From NCBI RefSeq assembly GCF_049847105.1, contig NZ_JBNCNS010000002.1:186001-250000 (forward strand): a stretch of 64,000 bases of DNA, given 5' to 3'. The position numbers and the translations under genes are program-made. The notes under the pieces were generated by a model. It searched no databases, was not told where the DNA came from, and saw nothing but the letters and a program-made list of their open reading frames with translations. Positions 15,001 to 21,487 of the stretch are shown here, one piece after another. Position 1 is the stretch's first letter. Each line of letters opens with the position of its first letter. This stretch comes from Gordonia sp049847105 (GTDB lineage Bacteria; Actinomycetota; Actinomycetes; Mycobacteriales; Mycobacteriaceae).

Positions 15001-18000
15001 GCGAGCCCGTTCGGTCCCGACGGCGGCCGGATGTACCGGACCGGCGACCTGGCCCGCCGCGTGGGCGACGACATCGAGTACCTGGGACGCGGCGACGCTC
15101 AGGTGCAGCTGCGCGGATTCCGGATCGAGTTCGGCGAGATCGAGGCGGCGCTGCTCGGAGTGGACGGTGTGACCGCGGCCGCCGCCGGCGTCGTCGACCT
15201 ACCCGGTCGTGGTGAACAGCTGATCGGCTATGTGGTTGCCGAGCCCGATGTGGCACCGGACTCGCAGTCCGTGCGTGACACCGTGGCCCGCGCGGTTCCC
15301 GGGTACATGGTGCCCGCGCTGATCGTCCCGATCAGTCATCTGCCGCTGACGGCCAACGGCAAGCTGGACCGGCGCGCCCTGCCGATGCCGGAGATCGGCG
15401 GCGCCGGCGAGGATTACGTGGCACCCGAGTCATCGGTGGAAGAGACGCTCGCCCAGGTCGTGGCGGGCGTCCTCGGTGTCGACCGGGTGAGCGTCGTCGA
15501 ATCGTTCTTCGCGCTCGGCGGGGATTCGATCCTGGCGATCCAGGTGTCGTCGGGGGCCCGGGCGGCCGGGTTGGTGGTGTCGCCGCGAGATGTGTTCGAA
15601 CACAAGTCGGTCCGGGCGATGGCGCGTGCGGTGGCGGCCGGTGGTGAGGAACTGGCGCTCCTGGAGGAGCCTGCCGGTGACCCCCCCGAGATGGTCATCC
15701 CGCCGGTGGCGTCCTGGATGCTCGAGTTGTCGGACTCCGCGGAGGATTTCGCGGACTTCTCGCAGTCGGTCGTGCTGGTGGCGCCGGATGGACTCGATGT
15801 CATCACGCTGCGCCAGGTGCTGCAGACGGTGGTGGCGGCGCATCCGGCGATGTCGGCGAGGCTCGTCTTCGACGACGATGTGTGGGTCGGGACGGCCGGT
15901 GACGGTCGTAGGTGTGTGGTCGACGAGGCGAGTGCCGACGCAGCGGTGGCCTCGGCCGGGTTCCACCAGGCGTTGCACGCGGCGCACGCTGTGGCCCTCA
16001 GTGAGTTGAATCCTGCTGTCGGACAGTTGGTGTCCTCGATCCTGGTCACGGGTTCCGACGGTGCGCGCGTGGTGTTGGCGATCCACCATCTCGCCGTGGA
16101 CGCGGTGTCGTGGCCGATTCTGATCGAGGATGTGGTGACTGTCTGGAGTCAGATGCAGGCAGGTCAGGAGCTCTCGGTTCGGGCCGAGGTGACCTCGGCC
16201 CGCGCCTGGCATGCCGCGCTCGACACACAGATCGCCGACCACGAGTCCGAGGTCGACCACTGGCTGGCCCGGGTGGATCGGGAACCGACCAGCTTCGGCT
16301 CGCCGCTGGACCGCACGCGGGATCGCTTCGGTTCCGTGTCCGCGGAACGCGTTCGGATCGATTCGAGAGTGACGGAGGCGCTGCTCACGGCGGTGCCGGA
16401 GGCATTTGCCGGCCACGTGAACGATGCGCTGGTGGCGGCGTTGGCACGGGCGGTCCGATCCTGGCAGCGGTCGCGCGACATCGCGGACGACGCGGCGGTG
16501 TCGGTGCTGATGGAGGGACACGGCCGCTACGAGGAGGTTGTCGAGCGGGGTTCGGACCCGCGGTCCGCGGATCTGTCGCGGACGGTGGGCTGGTTCACCG
16601 CGATCACACCGATGACGGTCGACCCGGCCGGCAGCATCGTGCACGCGGTGAAGGCGGCCAAGGAGGAGAGACTCGGCCAGCCCGACCGCGGGATCGGGTT
16701 CGGGTTGTTGCGCTTCGGTGGTGATCCGCGACTGGGCGGGTGTGCGCTGCCGTCGATCGGCTTCAACTTCTTCGGCGCAGGCACCCGCGGCGCCCGAGAC
16801 GAGATCGAACTCCCGTTCATGGTCGATGTGGAGGCGCCGTCGCTGCCGGCGTCGGTCTCCGGGGCGATGACGGCGATGAATGTGCTGACGGTGAACGTGG
16901 GCACGCAACAAGCGGCCCGCTCGCAGACTCCCGGTGCCGAGACCACGGATGAAGGCCGTGAACTCGTGGCGGACTTCCTGTTCGTCCAGGGGATCGTGTC
17001 GGCCGCGGACGCTGCCGACCTCGCGCAGCGCTGGTCGGCCGAATTGACGGCCGTGGTCGAGTCGGTGCAGGAGGATGATCCGGGACTGTCGCCGTCGGAT
17101 GTGCCGGGTACGGGGGTCTCGCAGGCCGATCTGGACGCCCTCGACCTGCGGTACCCGCGCGCGGACATCTGGCCACTGGCGCCGCTGCAGCGGGGACTCC
17201 ATTTCGAGTCGGAGATCGCTGGGCACGGCGGCACCGAATCATCGGTGGATGTGTATGTGGTGCAGTCGATCCTGAAGCTGGGTGGGACCATCGACGTCGC
17301 CCGTCTGCAGGTCGCGGCCGAGGCCTTGTTCGCACACCATCGTGCCCTGCGGTCCGGTTTCGTCCGTACCGGCAGCGGTGCGGTCGTCGCGGTGATCCCG
17401 GAGTCTGTCGTGTTGCCCTGGCAGGTCGTCGATCTCGACGGAGGGGATGGCGGCGGCCAGGTCGACGAGGCGATCCGACAGATCGCGGACGCGCAGCGCT
17501 CGGCACCGTTCGACCTCGAGGCGCCACCGCTGATGCGGTTCGCTCTGATTCGTCATGGCGACGCCGCACACCTGGTGGTCACCAATCATCACATCCTGAT
17601 CGATGGGTGGTCGGGTCCGTTGGTGCTGGCCGACCTGCTGGCGCTCTACGCCGGCGGTGTCACCTACACCGGCCAGGTCGGCAGGGGCAGCGGCGATTTC
17701 GCGGACCATCTGAGACGTCTCGCCGAGGTCGACCGGACTGCCGGGCCGGCGGCCTGGCGTCAGGTGCTGGCCCCGCTGGAGGGACCGACCCTGGTCGCGC
17801 CGGGCGTCGAGGCCACCGCGGAATCGTTGCCGCAGGACCGTTCGACGATCCTGGATGCCGAACTGACCGCGGGGATCGAGGCGGTGGGGCGGGCCGAGGG
17901 CGCCACGGTGGCCACGGTGCTGCAGTTCGCGTGGGCGGTGTTGCTGTCGCGGCTGACCGGCAATCAGGTGGTGACCTTTGCCGAGACGGTGTCGGGACGC

Positions 18001-21000
18001 CCCGCAGACCTGGAGGGTGTGGAGTCGATGGTCGGACTCTTCATCAACACCCTGCCCGCCGTGGTGGATGTGGACCCGGCTGCGCCCATCTCGGACGTAC
18101 TGGGCCGGTTGCAGGCGGCGAAGGTGTCGGTGCTCGACCATCAGCATCTGGTGTTGCCGGAGTTGACGGCATTGGCCGGGGTCGGTGGGCCACTGTTCGA
18201 CACGTTGACGGTGCATGAGTCGTATCCGGTCGACACGGATTCGCTCTCGACCACCGACGCGGCATTGACCGGTGGCCTCGAGATACAGGACTTCGAGGGC
18301 ACCGACGCGACGCACTATCCGCTGAACATGTCCACGTCACCGGTTCCCGGGGAACGGATCTCGCTCACCCTCAAGTACCTGCCCGCGGCGTTCGACGAGA
18401 GCCAGATCCAGGTCTTCATCGATGCGCTCGTGCAGATCCTGCGTACCGTCGCGACCCGATCGGACCTGCTCACGGCCGACATCCCGCTCGTCGGGGCCGT
18501 CGACGGGCGTGCTCTGGCACCTGTCTCCGGCGGCGTCGGCACTGAGCCGCGGCTGCTCGCCGAGATGTTCGCCGACGTGGCCACCCGACATCCGGACCGG
18601 GTCGCGGTGGTCGACGGCACCGGCGCGTCACTGACCTACGATCAGCTCGACCGTCGGTCCAATCAGCTTGCGCGGTGGCTGATCTCACGTGGGATCGGGG
18701 TGGAGTCCCTGGTGGCGCTGGCGGTCGGGCGTTCGGTCGAACTGCTGACCGCGATCTGGGCGGTCGCCAAGACCGGCGGGGGCTACGTGCCGATAGACCC
18801 GGACTATCCGGCCGATCGGGTGGCCACCATGGTCGAGGACTCCGGCGCGATCCTGGGTCTGACCATCGCCACCGGCGTCCTGCCGGACCAGGGATTCGCC
18901 TGGGTGCGTCTCGACGACGACGCGGTGGGAGCCGAGGTCGGGAGTCTCCGCGACGACCCGCTCCGAACGGACGAGAAGCTCGGGCCGGTCCGGCCCGAGA
19001 ACGTTGCGTACGTCATCTACACGTCGGGTTCCACCGGACGCCCGAAGGGCGTCTCGGTGACCCACACCGGGCTGGCGAACTTCGCTGCGCAGGAGTCGGC
19101 CCGGCTGTCGGTGGGTGATGCTCCGGTGGTGCTGGGATTCGCCTCGCCGAGCTTCGACGCATCGGTGCTCGAGTACCTGCTCGCGACCGTCAACGGCGGC
19201 GCGGTCGCCTACCGGCCGGCAGATGCGGTCGGTGGTCCGGTGCTGCAGGACTTCATGCGCGAACACCGCACGACCCACACGTTCCTCACCCCGACGGTGC
19301 TGTCGACGCTGGACCCGGCCGGGCTGCCGGACCTCGAAGGTCTGATGGCCGGCGGTGAGGCGGTGCCGCCGGCCCTGGTCGAGGCGTGGTCGCCGCATGT
19401 GCCGATCCACAATCTCTACGGACCGACCGAGACGACGATCGGCATCACTCTCAGCACCGCGATGGAGGCGGGCCGGCCGGTTCGTCTGGGCCGACCGCTC
19501 GCGGGGGTGGAACTGCTGGTCCTCGACAGTCGACTTCATCCCGTGCCCGTCGGGGTCCCGGGCGAGTTGTACGCGGTGGGTCGCGCCTTGTCGCGCGGCT
19601 ACCTCGACAGACCCGGGCTGTCCGCCGAACGGTTTGTCGCGAACCCGTTCGGGGACGCAGGCGCCCGGATGTATCGGACCGGCGACGTGGTGCGGTGGCG
19701 CCGGGACGACACCGGCGACGTCGTGGTCGAGTACGCGGGTCGGTCCGACGACCAGGTGAAGCTGCGCGGGCTGCGCATCGAGCTGGGTGAGATCGAGGCG
19801 GTCCTCGCCTCGCATCCCTCGGTGGAATCGGCAGTGGTACTGGGCGTGGGCGGATCGGTGGCGACCGCGCTGGCCGGCTACGTCGTCGCGGACTCAGCGG
19901 TCGACGTCCGCGTGCTGCGCGAGTTCGTCGGAGGGCGGCTGCCCTCACACATGGTGCCCGCGAGTATCGCGGTACTCGACTCGCTGCCACTGACGCCGGT
20001 CGGCAAGCTCGACAAGCGCGCCCTGCCGGAACCGGTGATCGATACCGACGCCGAGCGGTATGTGGAACCCGCGACCGACGACGAGAGGACGGTGGCGGGT
20101 GTGTTCGCCGACGTCCTCGGCGTGGATGCGGTAGGGGCCCTCCACAGTTTCTTCGACCTGGGCGGCAACTCGCTGTCGGCGACCCAAGTGGTCGGCCGAC
20201 TGCGTGAGCGCGGCGCCGACGTCGAGCTCGCCTGGCTGTTCAACGATCCGACCCCGCGCGGGCTCGGGGCCAGGATCGGCGGCGGGTCGGGCAGCGGCGG
20301 AGATGTGGTCATCTCGCTCAACGCCCAGGGTTCCCGGGCACCCTTGTTCTGCATCCATCCGGCGGGCGGGCTCGCGTGGTTCTATGGCGGCTTCGTGCCC
20401 TATCTCCGGGATCGTCCCGTCTACGGCGTCCAGGACCCGCACGCCGTGGCCGGGGAACCGAGTGCCGAGTCGATCGAGGAGATGGCCGACCGCTACCTCG
20501 CCGAGATCCGCCGGATCTCTCCGGACGGGCCCTATCACCTGCTCGGATGGTCGCTGGGCGGTTATGTGGCCTACGCGATGGCCACCGCGCTGCAGGCCGA
20601 GGGGCAGGAGGTGGCATTCCTCGGCGTGATGGACTCCTCACCGGTTCCGGCATCGGACGAGGAATCCGCAGGCGTCCGACTCGGTGGAGATTTCGTCGGC
20701 GACTTCCTGGGCGGCTGGCGAGACCTCTTCGACCTGGGCGAGGACGTCCGTGCCGAGTCCGCCGAGGACGTCGCGGAGATCATCCGGCAGCAGATATCGT
20801 CGATGGGGCTGTTGAGCGCCGATCAGGTGCAGTGGGTCATGGACAGTTTTGCCACCGGAGAGGAACTCGTGGAACAGTTCCGACCAGCACCGTTCGATGG
20901 TTCGTTGCTGGTGTTCACGGCCACCAGGGACAAAGCGGACCCGAGCGCGGTCGCCCGCGGCTGGGAACCCTATGTCAACGGCTCGATCGCGAACGTCGAT

Positions 21001-21132
21001 GTCGACGCCGACCACCTCGGTCTGGCGAACGCTTCGGCGCTGGAGGTGATCGGGCCCGAGCTGAACCAATGGTTGACTATCGATGGTGGTCACGAGTCCG
21101 TGACCGGTGAGAGTGGAAAGGACCGACTATGA
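1..21132 (+). CDS. Nonribosomal peptide synthetase 1, 3' part (six visible modules, two epimerases, thioesterase)
   Basis: The frame is open from the first base and begins inside an adenylation (A) domain just before its YVIYTSGSTG motif, so the true start lies upstream. Visible order by nucleotide: A1 (1-1150, partial), PCP (to 1400), epimerase (1450-2800, HHLGVD and TVGWFT motifs); C (2890-4230), A2, PCP (to 6030); C, A3, PCP (to 9270); C, A4, PCP (to 12430); C, A5, PCP (to 15630), epimerase (15700-17060); C, A6, PCP (to 20280); thioesterase (20310-21090, GWSLGG). The two PCPs before epimerases read LGGDSI and the others LGGNSL, as usual. The condensation domains after each epimerase (HHILFDGWS, HHILIDGWS) belong to a separate subtype, as expected for D-residue acceptors. 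Specificity codes read by eye: A1 DALFMGAIAK, A2 DVPHFSLVEK, A3 DVPHLSLVDK, A4 DALFAGMIVK, A5 DFWSVGMVHK (close to the Thr code DFWNVGMVHK), A6 DALFMGLIGK. The product should be a peptide of at least six residues with two D-residues. The gene overlaps mbtH. Confidence 0.96.
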   Translation, partial: SGVRWSPVDGIGSEEIGGAFDDAPVRADELPAAPRLDAIAYVIYTSGSTGTPKGVSVTYRGIHNFAVAEVARFGVDTRSRVLGFASPSFDASILEWLLASTSGATFVYRPDSVLGGDMLAALIRDQRLSHVFLTPTVLATLEPDSVPDLRVLMSGGEAVSQTLVDRWSSGLSFFNAYGPTEASIAVAMSRALTPGSPVHIGGPIDGVGLLVLDGRLNPVPVGVPGDLYAGGVALARGYLRRPSLTSERFVANPFGGRGDRMYRTGDVVRWRRTETGELVLEYVGRSDDQVKLRGLRIELGEIEAALESHPAVASAVVVGVGGSVASALAGYVVADRSVDVASLRDHVAERLPSHMVPSSIMVLDALPLTPAGKLDKRALPAPVIVTDTADHVPPSSSAEETLAAIVAGVLGVDRVSVVESFFALGGDSILSIQLSSAARAAGLSLSPREVFEHKSVRAMARALAAGGDRVPMVDEPAGGPTGEVELSPVVSWMLELSDTPADFADFSQSVVLVAPDAADVAVLSAVLGTVADAHPMLSARLVYTGGRWCQTAGVGHPPVVAEVSTPAATGTPEFADTVRSAHAAALGRMDPSNGVLISAVLVSGADGARVVVAIHHLGVDAVSWPVLIEDVITVWGQLVSGDELTVRPEVTSARAWHTALAHRRTDRSAEIGHWLSRSGDPTDLGAVIDPARDRFSTVGSVPHRVDAAVTEALVTVVPEAFCGHVNDALLAGLARAVRSWQVARGISDSAPVGVLVEGHGRYEDVLAHGADPRTADLSRTVGWFTSIAPMLVDPAADVVHAVKAAKEERLTQPDHGIGFGLLRFGGDERLAGRPLPSIGFNFFGAGGRGVDAEPMTVPFMVDADAPALPSSVAGGMTAMNAITVNVGTKLTPRGRELSADFLFAGGILSAADVEDLADRWSAELAAIVDVVTSGGNPGLSPSDVSGSGVTQADLDVLAERHPGAPVWPLSALQKGLYLQSALSSGAGADDVDVYVSQAVLRLGGDVDEPRLRAAVESLVAHHRVLRSGFVQTEGGAVVAVVPDEVRVPWRTVDLGAVDDVERKVRVDEITAGERVEPFDLSRPPLLRVVLARDAGGVSVVITNHHILFDGWSGPLVLADLLALYATGDTYTGRIGTGGGDFEDYLKHVAVVDDDAGLAAWREVLAPIEGPTLVAPGSVATRESLPRNHVVVVDAELTAAVEALARAEGATVATVLQFTWAVLLSRLTGNRVVTFGETVSGRPADLEGVESMVGLFINTVPAVVDVDPSARISEVLARLQAAKVSVLDHQHLGLPELLALTDVSGSFDTLTVHESYPVDTESLSTSDAALTGGLDIREAVVSDSTHYPLNMITSPMGDRLSITIKYLPDAFADDQIRVFADAVVEILGAAASAPAMLVADVPLLTDRDRALIAGGSVGADVSVPAGSVADAVVAQILRTPDDAALVFDGRALTYAEFGARVSVLARDLIAAGVSPGVAVGVSLDRSVELVVAIHAVVAAGGHYVPIDPAIPADRVQYMADTAGVGVVLVGGDGAPASVAALGDGVTVLEVDASGAVDLSVAPVTDADRSAPLRADDAVYTLFTSGSTGRPKGVTVSHRSVVNRLWWGLDHYPWSTGDRVVLKTPFTFDVSVPELFAPVMAGATIIVARPGGHADPMYIADLIARERATSVHFVPSMLSVFLDVVPAEKITTLDSLRWLFCSGEALPPPVVAHTHQLLGQVAIVNLFGPTEAAVEVASVDVTDAPDVVPIGVPVWNTSTLVLDARLRMVPPGVPGELYLGGVQVARGYESRPGLTAERFVADPFGGAGSGASGSRLYRTGDLVRWNHRGEIEYLGRTDFQVKLRGQRIELGEIESVIASAPGVVHVACTVVETEGGGQHLVGYVAPSTVDEGAVKAAVAEALPEYMRPSVWMLLDDIALNSAGKLDRRALPAPVFEAAEYVAPATDAEESVASIVAKVLGVAQVGVTESFFAVGGNSLSAMRVAARVADEFGAAVSVRDIFDAPTVRGLAAAVSSRGAGLAPLVAVTPRPAPIPLSFAQTRMWFINRYEPGTATYNIPAVLRLAGALDVDALRAAVVDTVERHEVLRTTFPAVDGLPVQVIDPVDQVTERLDWAVVDTQADVETAMTTGFDVTAQWPLRVRLLAVSDDEYLLAVIAHHIGSDGESMLPLVTDVVSAYVARAEGREPEFAPLAVQFADYAIWQHRVLGSPDAPDTVIGRQLSYWRDQLVDAPGVLELPTDRERPAVASHRGARAGFVLPAELGRQIGVVARAFGVTPFMVVHAGLAVLLARLSATDDITIATPVAGRGQAALDPLVGMFVNTLVLRTRVDTAMTFAALLDDIRLTDLDAFAHADVPFETVVEALNPTRSEAFAPLAQVMLSFDPAASAESAELSIGGLSVQSIEPSWVPAQLDMSVTVSSAVEGDWACSIVYATDLFDRPTVENMADRFVSVLTELVASPPAAVGDVNLISTDERAVVESWSLGPVVDVPADLVPDLVAAQALRTPDAVALVFGNRSVSYAEFGARVAVLARELIAAGAGPGVAVGVSLERSVEMVVAVNAVLAAGAQYVPIDPDTPVDRVEYMFDTARVRVLVVGAGRAVVAATVDGVRTVEVDASNEVDLSVPIVTDADRPAPLRSDDAAYTLFTSGSTGRPKGVTVSHRALVNRMRWCLDIFDWTAAERVMLKTPFTFDVSVPELFAPVMMGATTIVARAGGHLEPVYIADLIAHERVTSVHFVPAMLSVFLDVVPAEKLDGLGVLRWLLTSGEALPVSVATHAHRALPGVQIVNLYGPTEATVDVTAVDVTGADRVTIGQPEWNTSTYVLDARLRPVPPGVPGELYLGGVQLARGYASRPGLTAERFVADPLGGHGERLYRTGDLVRWSPGAGSGASGLSVAGAGSGASGPSVAHRGEIEYLGRTDFQVKLRGQRIELGEIESVIASAPGVVHVACAVVDAPIGGHHLVAYVAPASVDEAAVTTLVAEALPAYMRPTVWMFLDDIELNSSGKLNRKTLPAPVFEVGEYVAPDTDAEVMVAEVFGEVLGVEQVGVTESFFEVGGNSLSAMRAAARVADDLGVDVSVRDLFEFPSVRALIAAVGGRAQTVAPLVASRRPERLPLSMAQSRMWFINRFDPSSPAYNIPMALRLTGDLDLDDLVGALGDVIERHEVLRTVYPLDGDAPVQRILAADRARDLFDWRVVDDEREVTASAAKGFDVTVDLPIRGCVRRSADNTYDVVLTAHHIAFDGSSTAVFVRDLLSAYLARVDDSVPGARPLAVQYADYALWQRKMLGDVDDPASRLAQQLGYWREHLGAVPSVTDLPMDRPRPAVMQTMAGVVSMTVDDDLARRVEEFARAEEVTPFMATHVALAILIARLASTDDVVIGTPIAGRTDAALGDLVGMFVNTLVLRTAVPPAQTVTDLVAKVRREDLDAFANADVQFEELIDELAPTRSTAFPPLAQIAFTHVDGDRGTAALETAGLRAEPLDLADQVAKFELSVAVTGRTAVSPMTVDFVYARSIFDESTVREFLTACLRIVESMVDDPTVAVGDIDLLTAGDVAALAPVRGGPAAPPRLLSAMFADVVESHRDRVAVVDATGAALTYDALDARSNQVARWLVSQGVGVESLVALALGRSVELLTAIWAVAKTGAGHLPIDPAYPIERIEHMLADSGVRLGLTAGRHRSALGTMADWATMDSAETLAAIDEMSPAPVADHELIGTPHLDAVAYVIYTSGSTGTPKGVQLTARTLENFALTEVDRFDVTDRSRVLGFASPSFDASVLEWLMAVAAGAALVYRPDDALGGEPLAEFMRAQRVTHTFLTPTVLATLEPEGLPDLRVLAAGGEAVPPAMVDRWGSLVGFHDMYGPTETTIVVAMSDAMRPGVPTTLGGPIPGVALLVLDSRLRVVPVGVAGELYIAGGVLARGYVGRPGLTCERFVANPFGVDGERLYRTGDVVRWRRDGSGEIALDYLGRSDDQVKLRGLRIELGEIEAVLASHPSVESAVVIGVGGSVATALAGYVVLREHVETGELRAFVGQRLPSHMVPSSLTVLDALPLTPVGKLDKRALPEPMADGGREFVAAATGAEESVAQVFADVLGIGPVSVMESFFELGGNSLSATRVAARVSDVSGVDVSVRDVFEAPSVRELARSLDGRGLGLAPVKAAVPRPERVPLSFAQSRMWFINQFDPSASTYNVPVVLRLTGALDVAALRSALADVVARHEVLRTTFPSVAGSPIQEIAPVDGIAGQLDWAIVDSAAALDADVTAGFDVTAQWPVRARLWHVGGAEWVFALVAHHIAADGESMAPLIGDVMAAYAARAAGMAPDFAPLEVQFADFAIWQHEVLGSAGDADSVVAQQLSYWAKRLSGLPDVLELPSDRPRPVVASQRGDQVPFRIPADVVERIGSVATEFGVTPFMVVHAGLSVLLARLSATDDIAVGTPIAGRGRRELDALVGMFVNTLVLRTRVDAPMSFGEILDQVRVTDLDAFAHADVPFEALVDHLDPVRSEAFAPLTQILLTFHQAALPELAAGVGATTVAGLTISPVEPPETPAKVDLTFGIAADSPDTSWPAQIVYATDLFDRSTIETMADRFVRVLAGCLESVDGPVGDVTLVSAAEAAVLSALPAPVVDTVNTRRSLVDLFRSTVDAHGGRQAVTANGVTLSYEALQTRSDAVAAALGARGVGFGDLVGVATARTVDLVAAVLGVLKVGAAYLPLDTTNPAERLAFIVSDAAVGTVITDAATAGHELFSVLPPGVTTAHVADLVAEGAAQTAPPVVIPPSARAYVIYTSGSTGLPKGVEITHQDVVTLMDTAAGDFEFRATDVWTMFHSYAFDFSVWELWGPFLSGGRLVIVDRDLARDPDAFVELLADEGVTILSQTPSAFYQLIDARRRNSVDLPLRYLVFGGEALSFDQVRRWFDDHPGDSPQLVNMYGITETTVHVSFRPLDRALVAAGDASLIGRPLHSLGIHILDGRLHPVPPGVIGEMYVTGGQLAQGYLGRRGLSSTRFVASPFGPDGGRMYRTGDLARRVGDDIEYLGRGDAQVQLRGFRIEFGEIEAALLGVDGVTAAAAGVVDLPGRGEQLIGYVVAEPDVAPDSQSVRDTVARAVPGYMVPALIVPISHLPLTANGKLDRRALPMPEIGGAGEDYVAPESSVEETLAQVVAGVLGVDRVSVVESFFALGGDSILAIQVSSGARAAGLVVSPRDVFEHKSVRAMARAVAAGGEELALLEEPAGDPPEMVIPPVASWMLELSDSAEDFADFSQSVVLVAPDGLDVITLRQVLQTVVAAHPAMSARLVFDDDVWVGTAGDGRRCVVDEASADAAVASAGFHQALHAAHAVALSELNPAVGQLVSSILVTGSDGARVVLAIHHLAVDAVSWPILIEDVVTVWSQMQAGQELSVRAEVTSARAWHAALDTQIADHESEVDHWLARVDREPTSFGSPLDRTRDRFGSVSAERVRIDSRVTEALLTAVPEAFAGHVNDALVAALARAVRSWQRSRDIADDAAVSVLMEGHGRYEEVVERGSDPRSADLSRTVGWFTAITPMTVDPAGSIVHAVKAAKEERLGQPDRGIGFGLLRFGGDPRLGGCALPSIGFNFFGAGTRGARDEIELPFMVDVEAPSLPASVSGAMTAMNVLTVNVGTQQAARSQTPGAETTDEGRELVADFLFVQGIVSAADAADLAQRWSAELTAVVESVQEDDPGLSPSDVPGTGVSQADLDALDLRYPRADIWPLAPLQRGLHFESEIAGHGGTESSVDVYVVQSILKLGGTIDVARLQVAAEALFAHHRALRSGFVRTGSGAVVAVIPESVVLPWQVVDLDGGDGGGQVDEAIRQIADAQRSAPFDLEAPPLMRFALIRHGDAAHLVVTNHHILIDGWSGPLVLADLLALYAGGVTYTGQVGRGSGDFADHLRRLAEVDRTAGPAAWRQVLAPLEGPTLVAPGVEATAESLPQDRSTILDAELTAGIEAVGRAEGATVATVLQFAWAVLLSRLTGNQVVTFAETVSGRPADLEGVESMVGLFINTLPAVVDVDPAAPISDVLGRLQAAKVSVLDHQHLVLPELTALAGVGGPLFDTLTVHESYPVDTDSLSTTDAALTGGLEIQDFEGTDATHYPLNMSTSPVPGERISLTLKYLPAAFDESQIQVFIDALVQILRTVATRSDLLTADIPLVGAVDGRALAPVSGGVGTEPRLLAEMFADVATRHPDRVAVVDGTGASLTYDQLDRRSNQLARWLISRGIGVESLVALAVGRSVELLTAIWAVAKTGGGYVPIDPDYPADRVATMVEDSGAILGLTIATGVLPDQGFAWVRLDDDAVGAEVGSLRDDPLRTDEKLGPVRPENVAYVIYTSGSTGRPKGVSVTHTGLANFAAQESARLSVGDAPVVLGFASPSFDASVLEYLLATVNGGAVAYRPADAVGGPVLQDFMREHRTTHTFLTPTVLSTLDPAGLPDLEGLMAGGEAVPPALVEAWSPHVPIHNLYGPTETTIGITLSTAMEAGRPVRLGRPLAGVELLVLDSRLHPVPVGVPGELYAVGRALSRGYLDRPGLSAERFVANPFGDAGARMYRTGDVVRWRRDDTGDVVVEYAGRSDDQVKLRGLRIELGEIEAVLASHPSVESAVVLGVGGSVATALAGYVVADSAVDVRVLREFVGGRLPSHMVPASIAVLDSLPLTPVGKLDKRALPEPVIDTDAERYVEPATDDERTVAGVFADVLGVDAVGALHSFFDLGGNSLSATQVVGRLRERGADVELAWLFNDPTPRGLGARIGGGSGSGGDVVISLNAQGSRAPLFCIHPAGGLAWFYGGFVPYLRDRPVYGVQDPHAVAGEPSAESIEEMADRYLAEIRRISPDGPYHLLGWSLGGYVAYAMATALQAEGQEVAFLGVMDSSPVPASDEESAGVRLGGDFVGDFLGGWRDLFDLGEDVRAESAEDVAEIIRQQISSMGLLSADQVQWVMDSFATGEELVEQFRPAPFDGSLLVFTATRDKADPSAVARGWEPYVNGSIANVDVDADHLGLANASALEVIGPELNQWLTIDGGHESVTGESGKDRL
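8643..8714 (+). repeat. 36-bp tandem duplication inside the A3 domain of NRPS 1
   Basis: Two head-to-tail 36-bp copies, differing at one base, start at 8643 and 8679. Each holds the GC-rich core GGGAGCGGAGCGAGCGGG. They stay in frame and add two 12-residue Gly/Ser/Ala repeats (AGSGASGLSVAG, then AGSGASGPSVAH) between the YRTGDLVRW and RGEIEYLGR motifs of the adenylation domain, where the sibling A2 domain has almost nothing. A related GAGSGASG string sits at another place in A2, near 5410-5435, before its YRTGDL motif. The added segment is probably a flexible surface loop. Confidence 0.9.
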
Positions 21133-21371
21133 CGAATCCCTTCGATGACGAGAACGGCCGATTCTTCGTGCTGGTGAACGACGAGAACCAGCACTCGCTG
21201 TGGCCGACGTTCGCCGACATCCCGGCCGGTTGGACCAAGGTCTTCGGCGAGGACAGCCGTGCGGCCTGCCTGGAGTACGTCGAGCAGAACTGGACCGATC
21301 TGCGGCCGAAGAGCCTGATCGACGCCATGGAGGCGGACAAGGCTGCGCAGGGCGGCTCAGCGTCGGAGTGA
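21129..21371 (+). CDS. MbtH-like protein (partner of NRPS 1)
   Basis: This 80-residue protein has the full MbtH signature: NDENQHSLWP, the P-x-GW turn, then CLEYVEQNWTDLRPKSL. MbtH proteins bind adenylation domains and are often needed for their folding or activity. The ATG overlaps the NRPS stop as ATGA, and an AAAGGA ribosome-binding site lies 6 nt upstream inside the NRPS gene, so the two are almost certainly co-translated. Family length is about 70-80 residues, so it is complete. A second MbtH gene accompanies the other NRPS at 35407-35667. The family name alone does not indicate a siderophore pathway. Confidence 0.97.
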   Translation: MTNPFDDENGRFFVLVNDENQHSLWPTFADIPAGWTKVFGEDSRAACLEYVEQNWTDLRPKSLIDAMEADKAAQGGSASE

Positions 21372-21487
21372 GATCGCGGCGAAATGTCGCAGCGATAACG
21401 CTTGCACATCAAGCCCATTGGTCACTCCGATAACTCTGTTCACGGACGTAACATCTGAACACGGCAATTAACGCAGAGTTTCTGTGG

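Noticed and set aside
21129..21371. Calling NRPS 1 a siderophore pathway because of mbtH
   Set aside because: MbtH partners occur with many kinds of NRPS; no hydroxamate, catechol or iron transport gene is in the window.
21374..21400. Weak hairpin after the first mbtH gene
   Set aside because: Only 4-5 bp pairing segments with mismatches; not convincing as a terminator.
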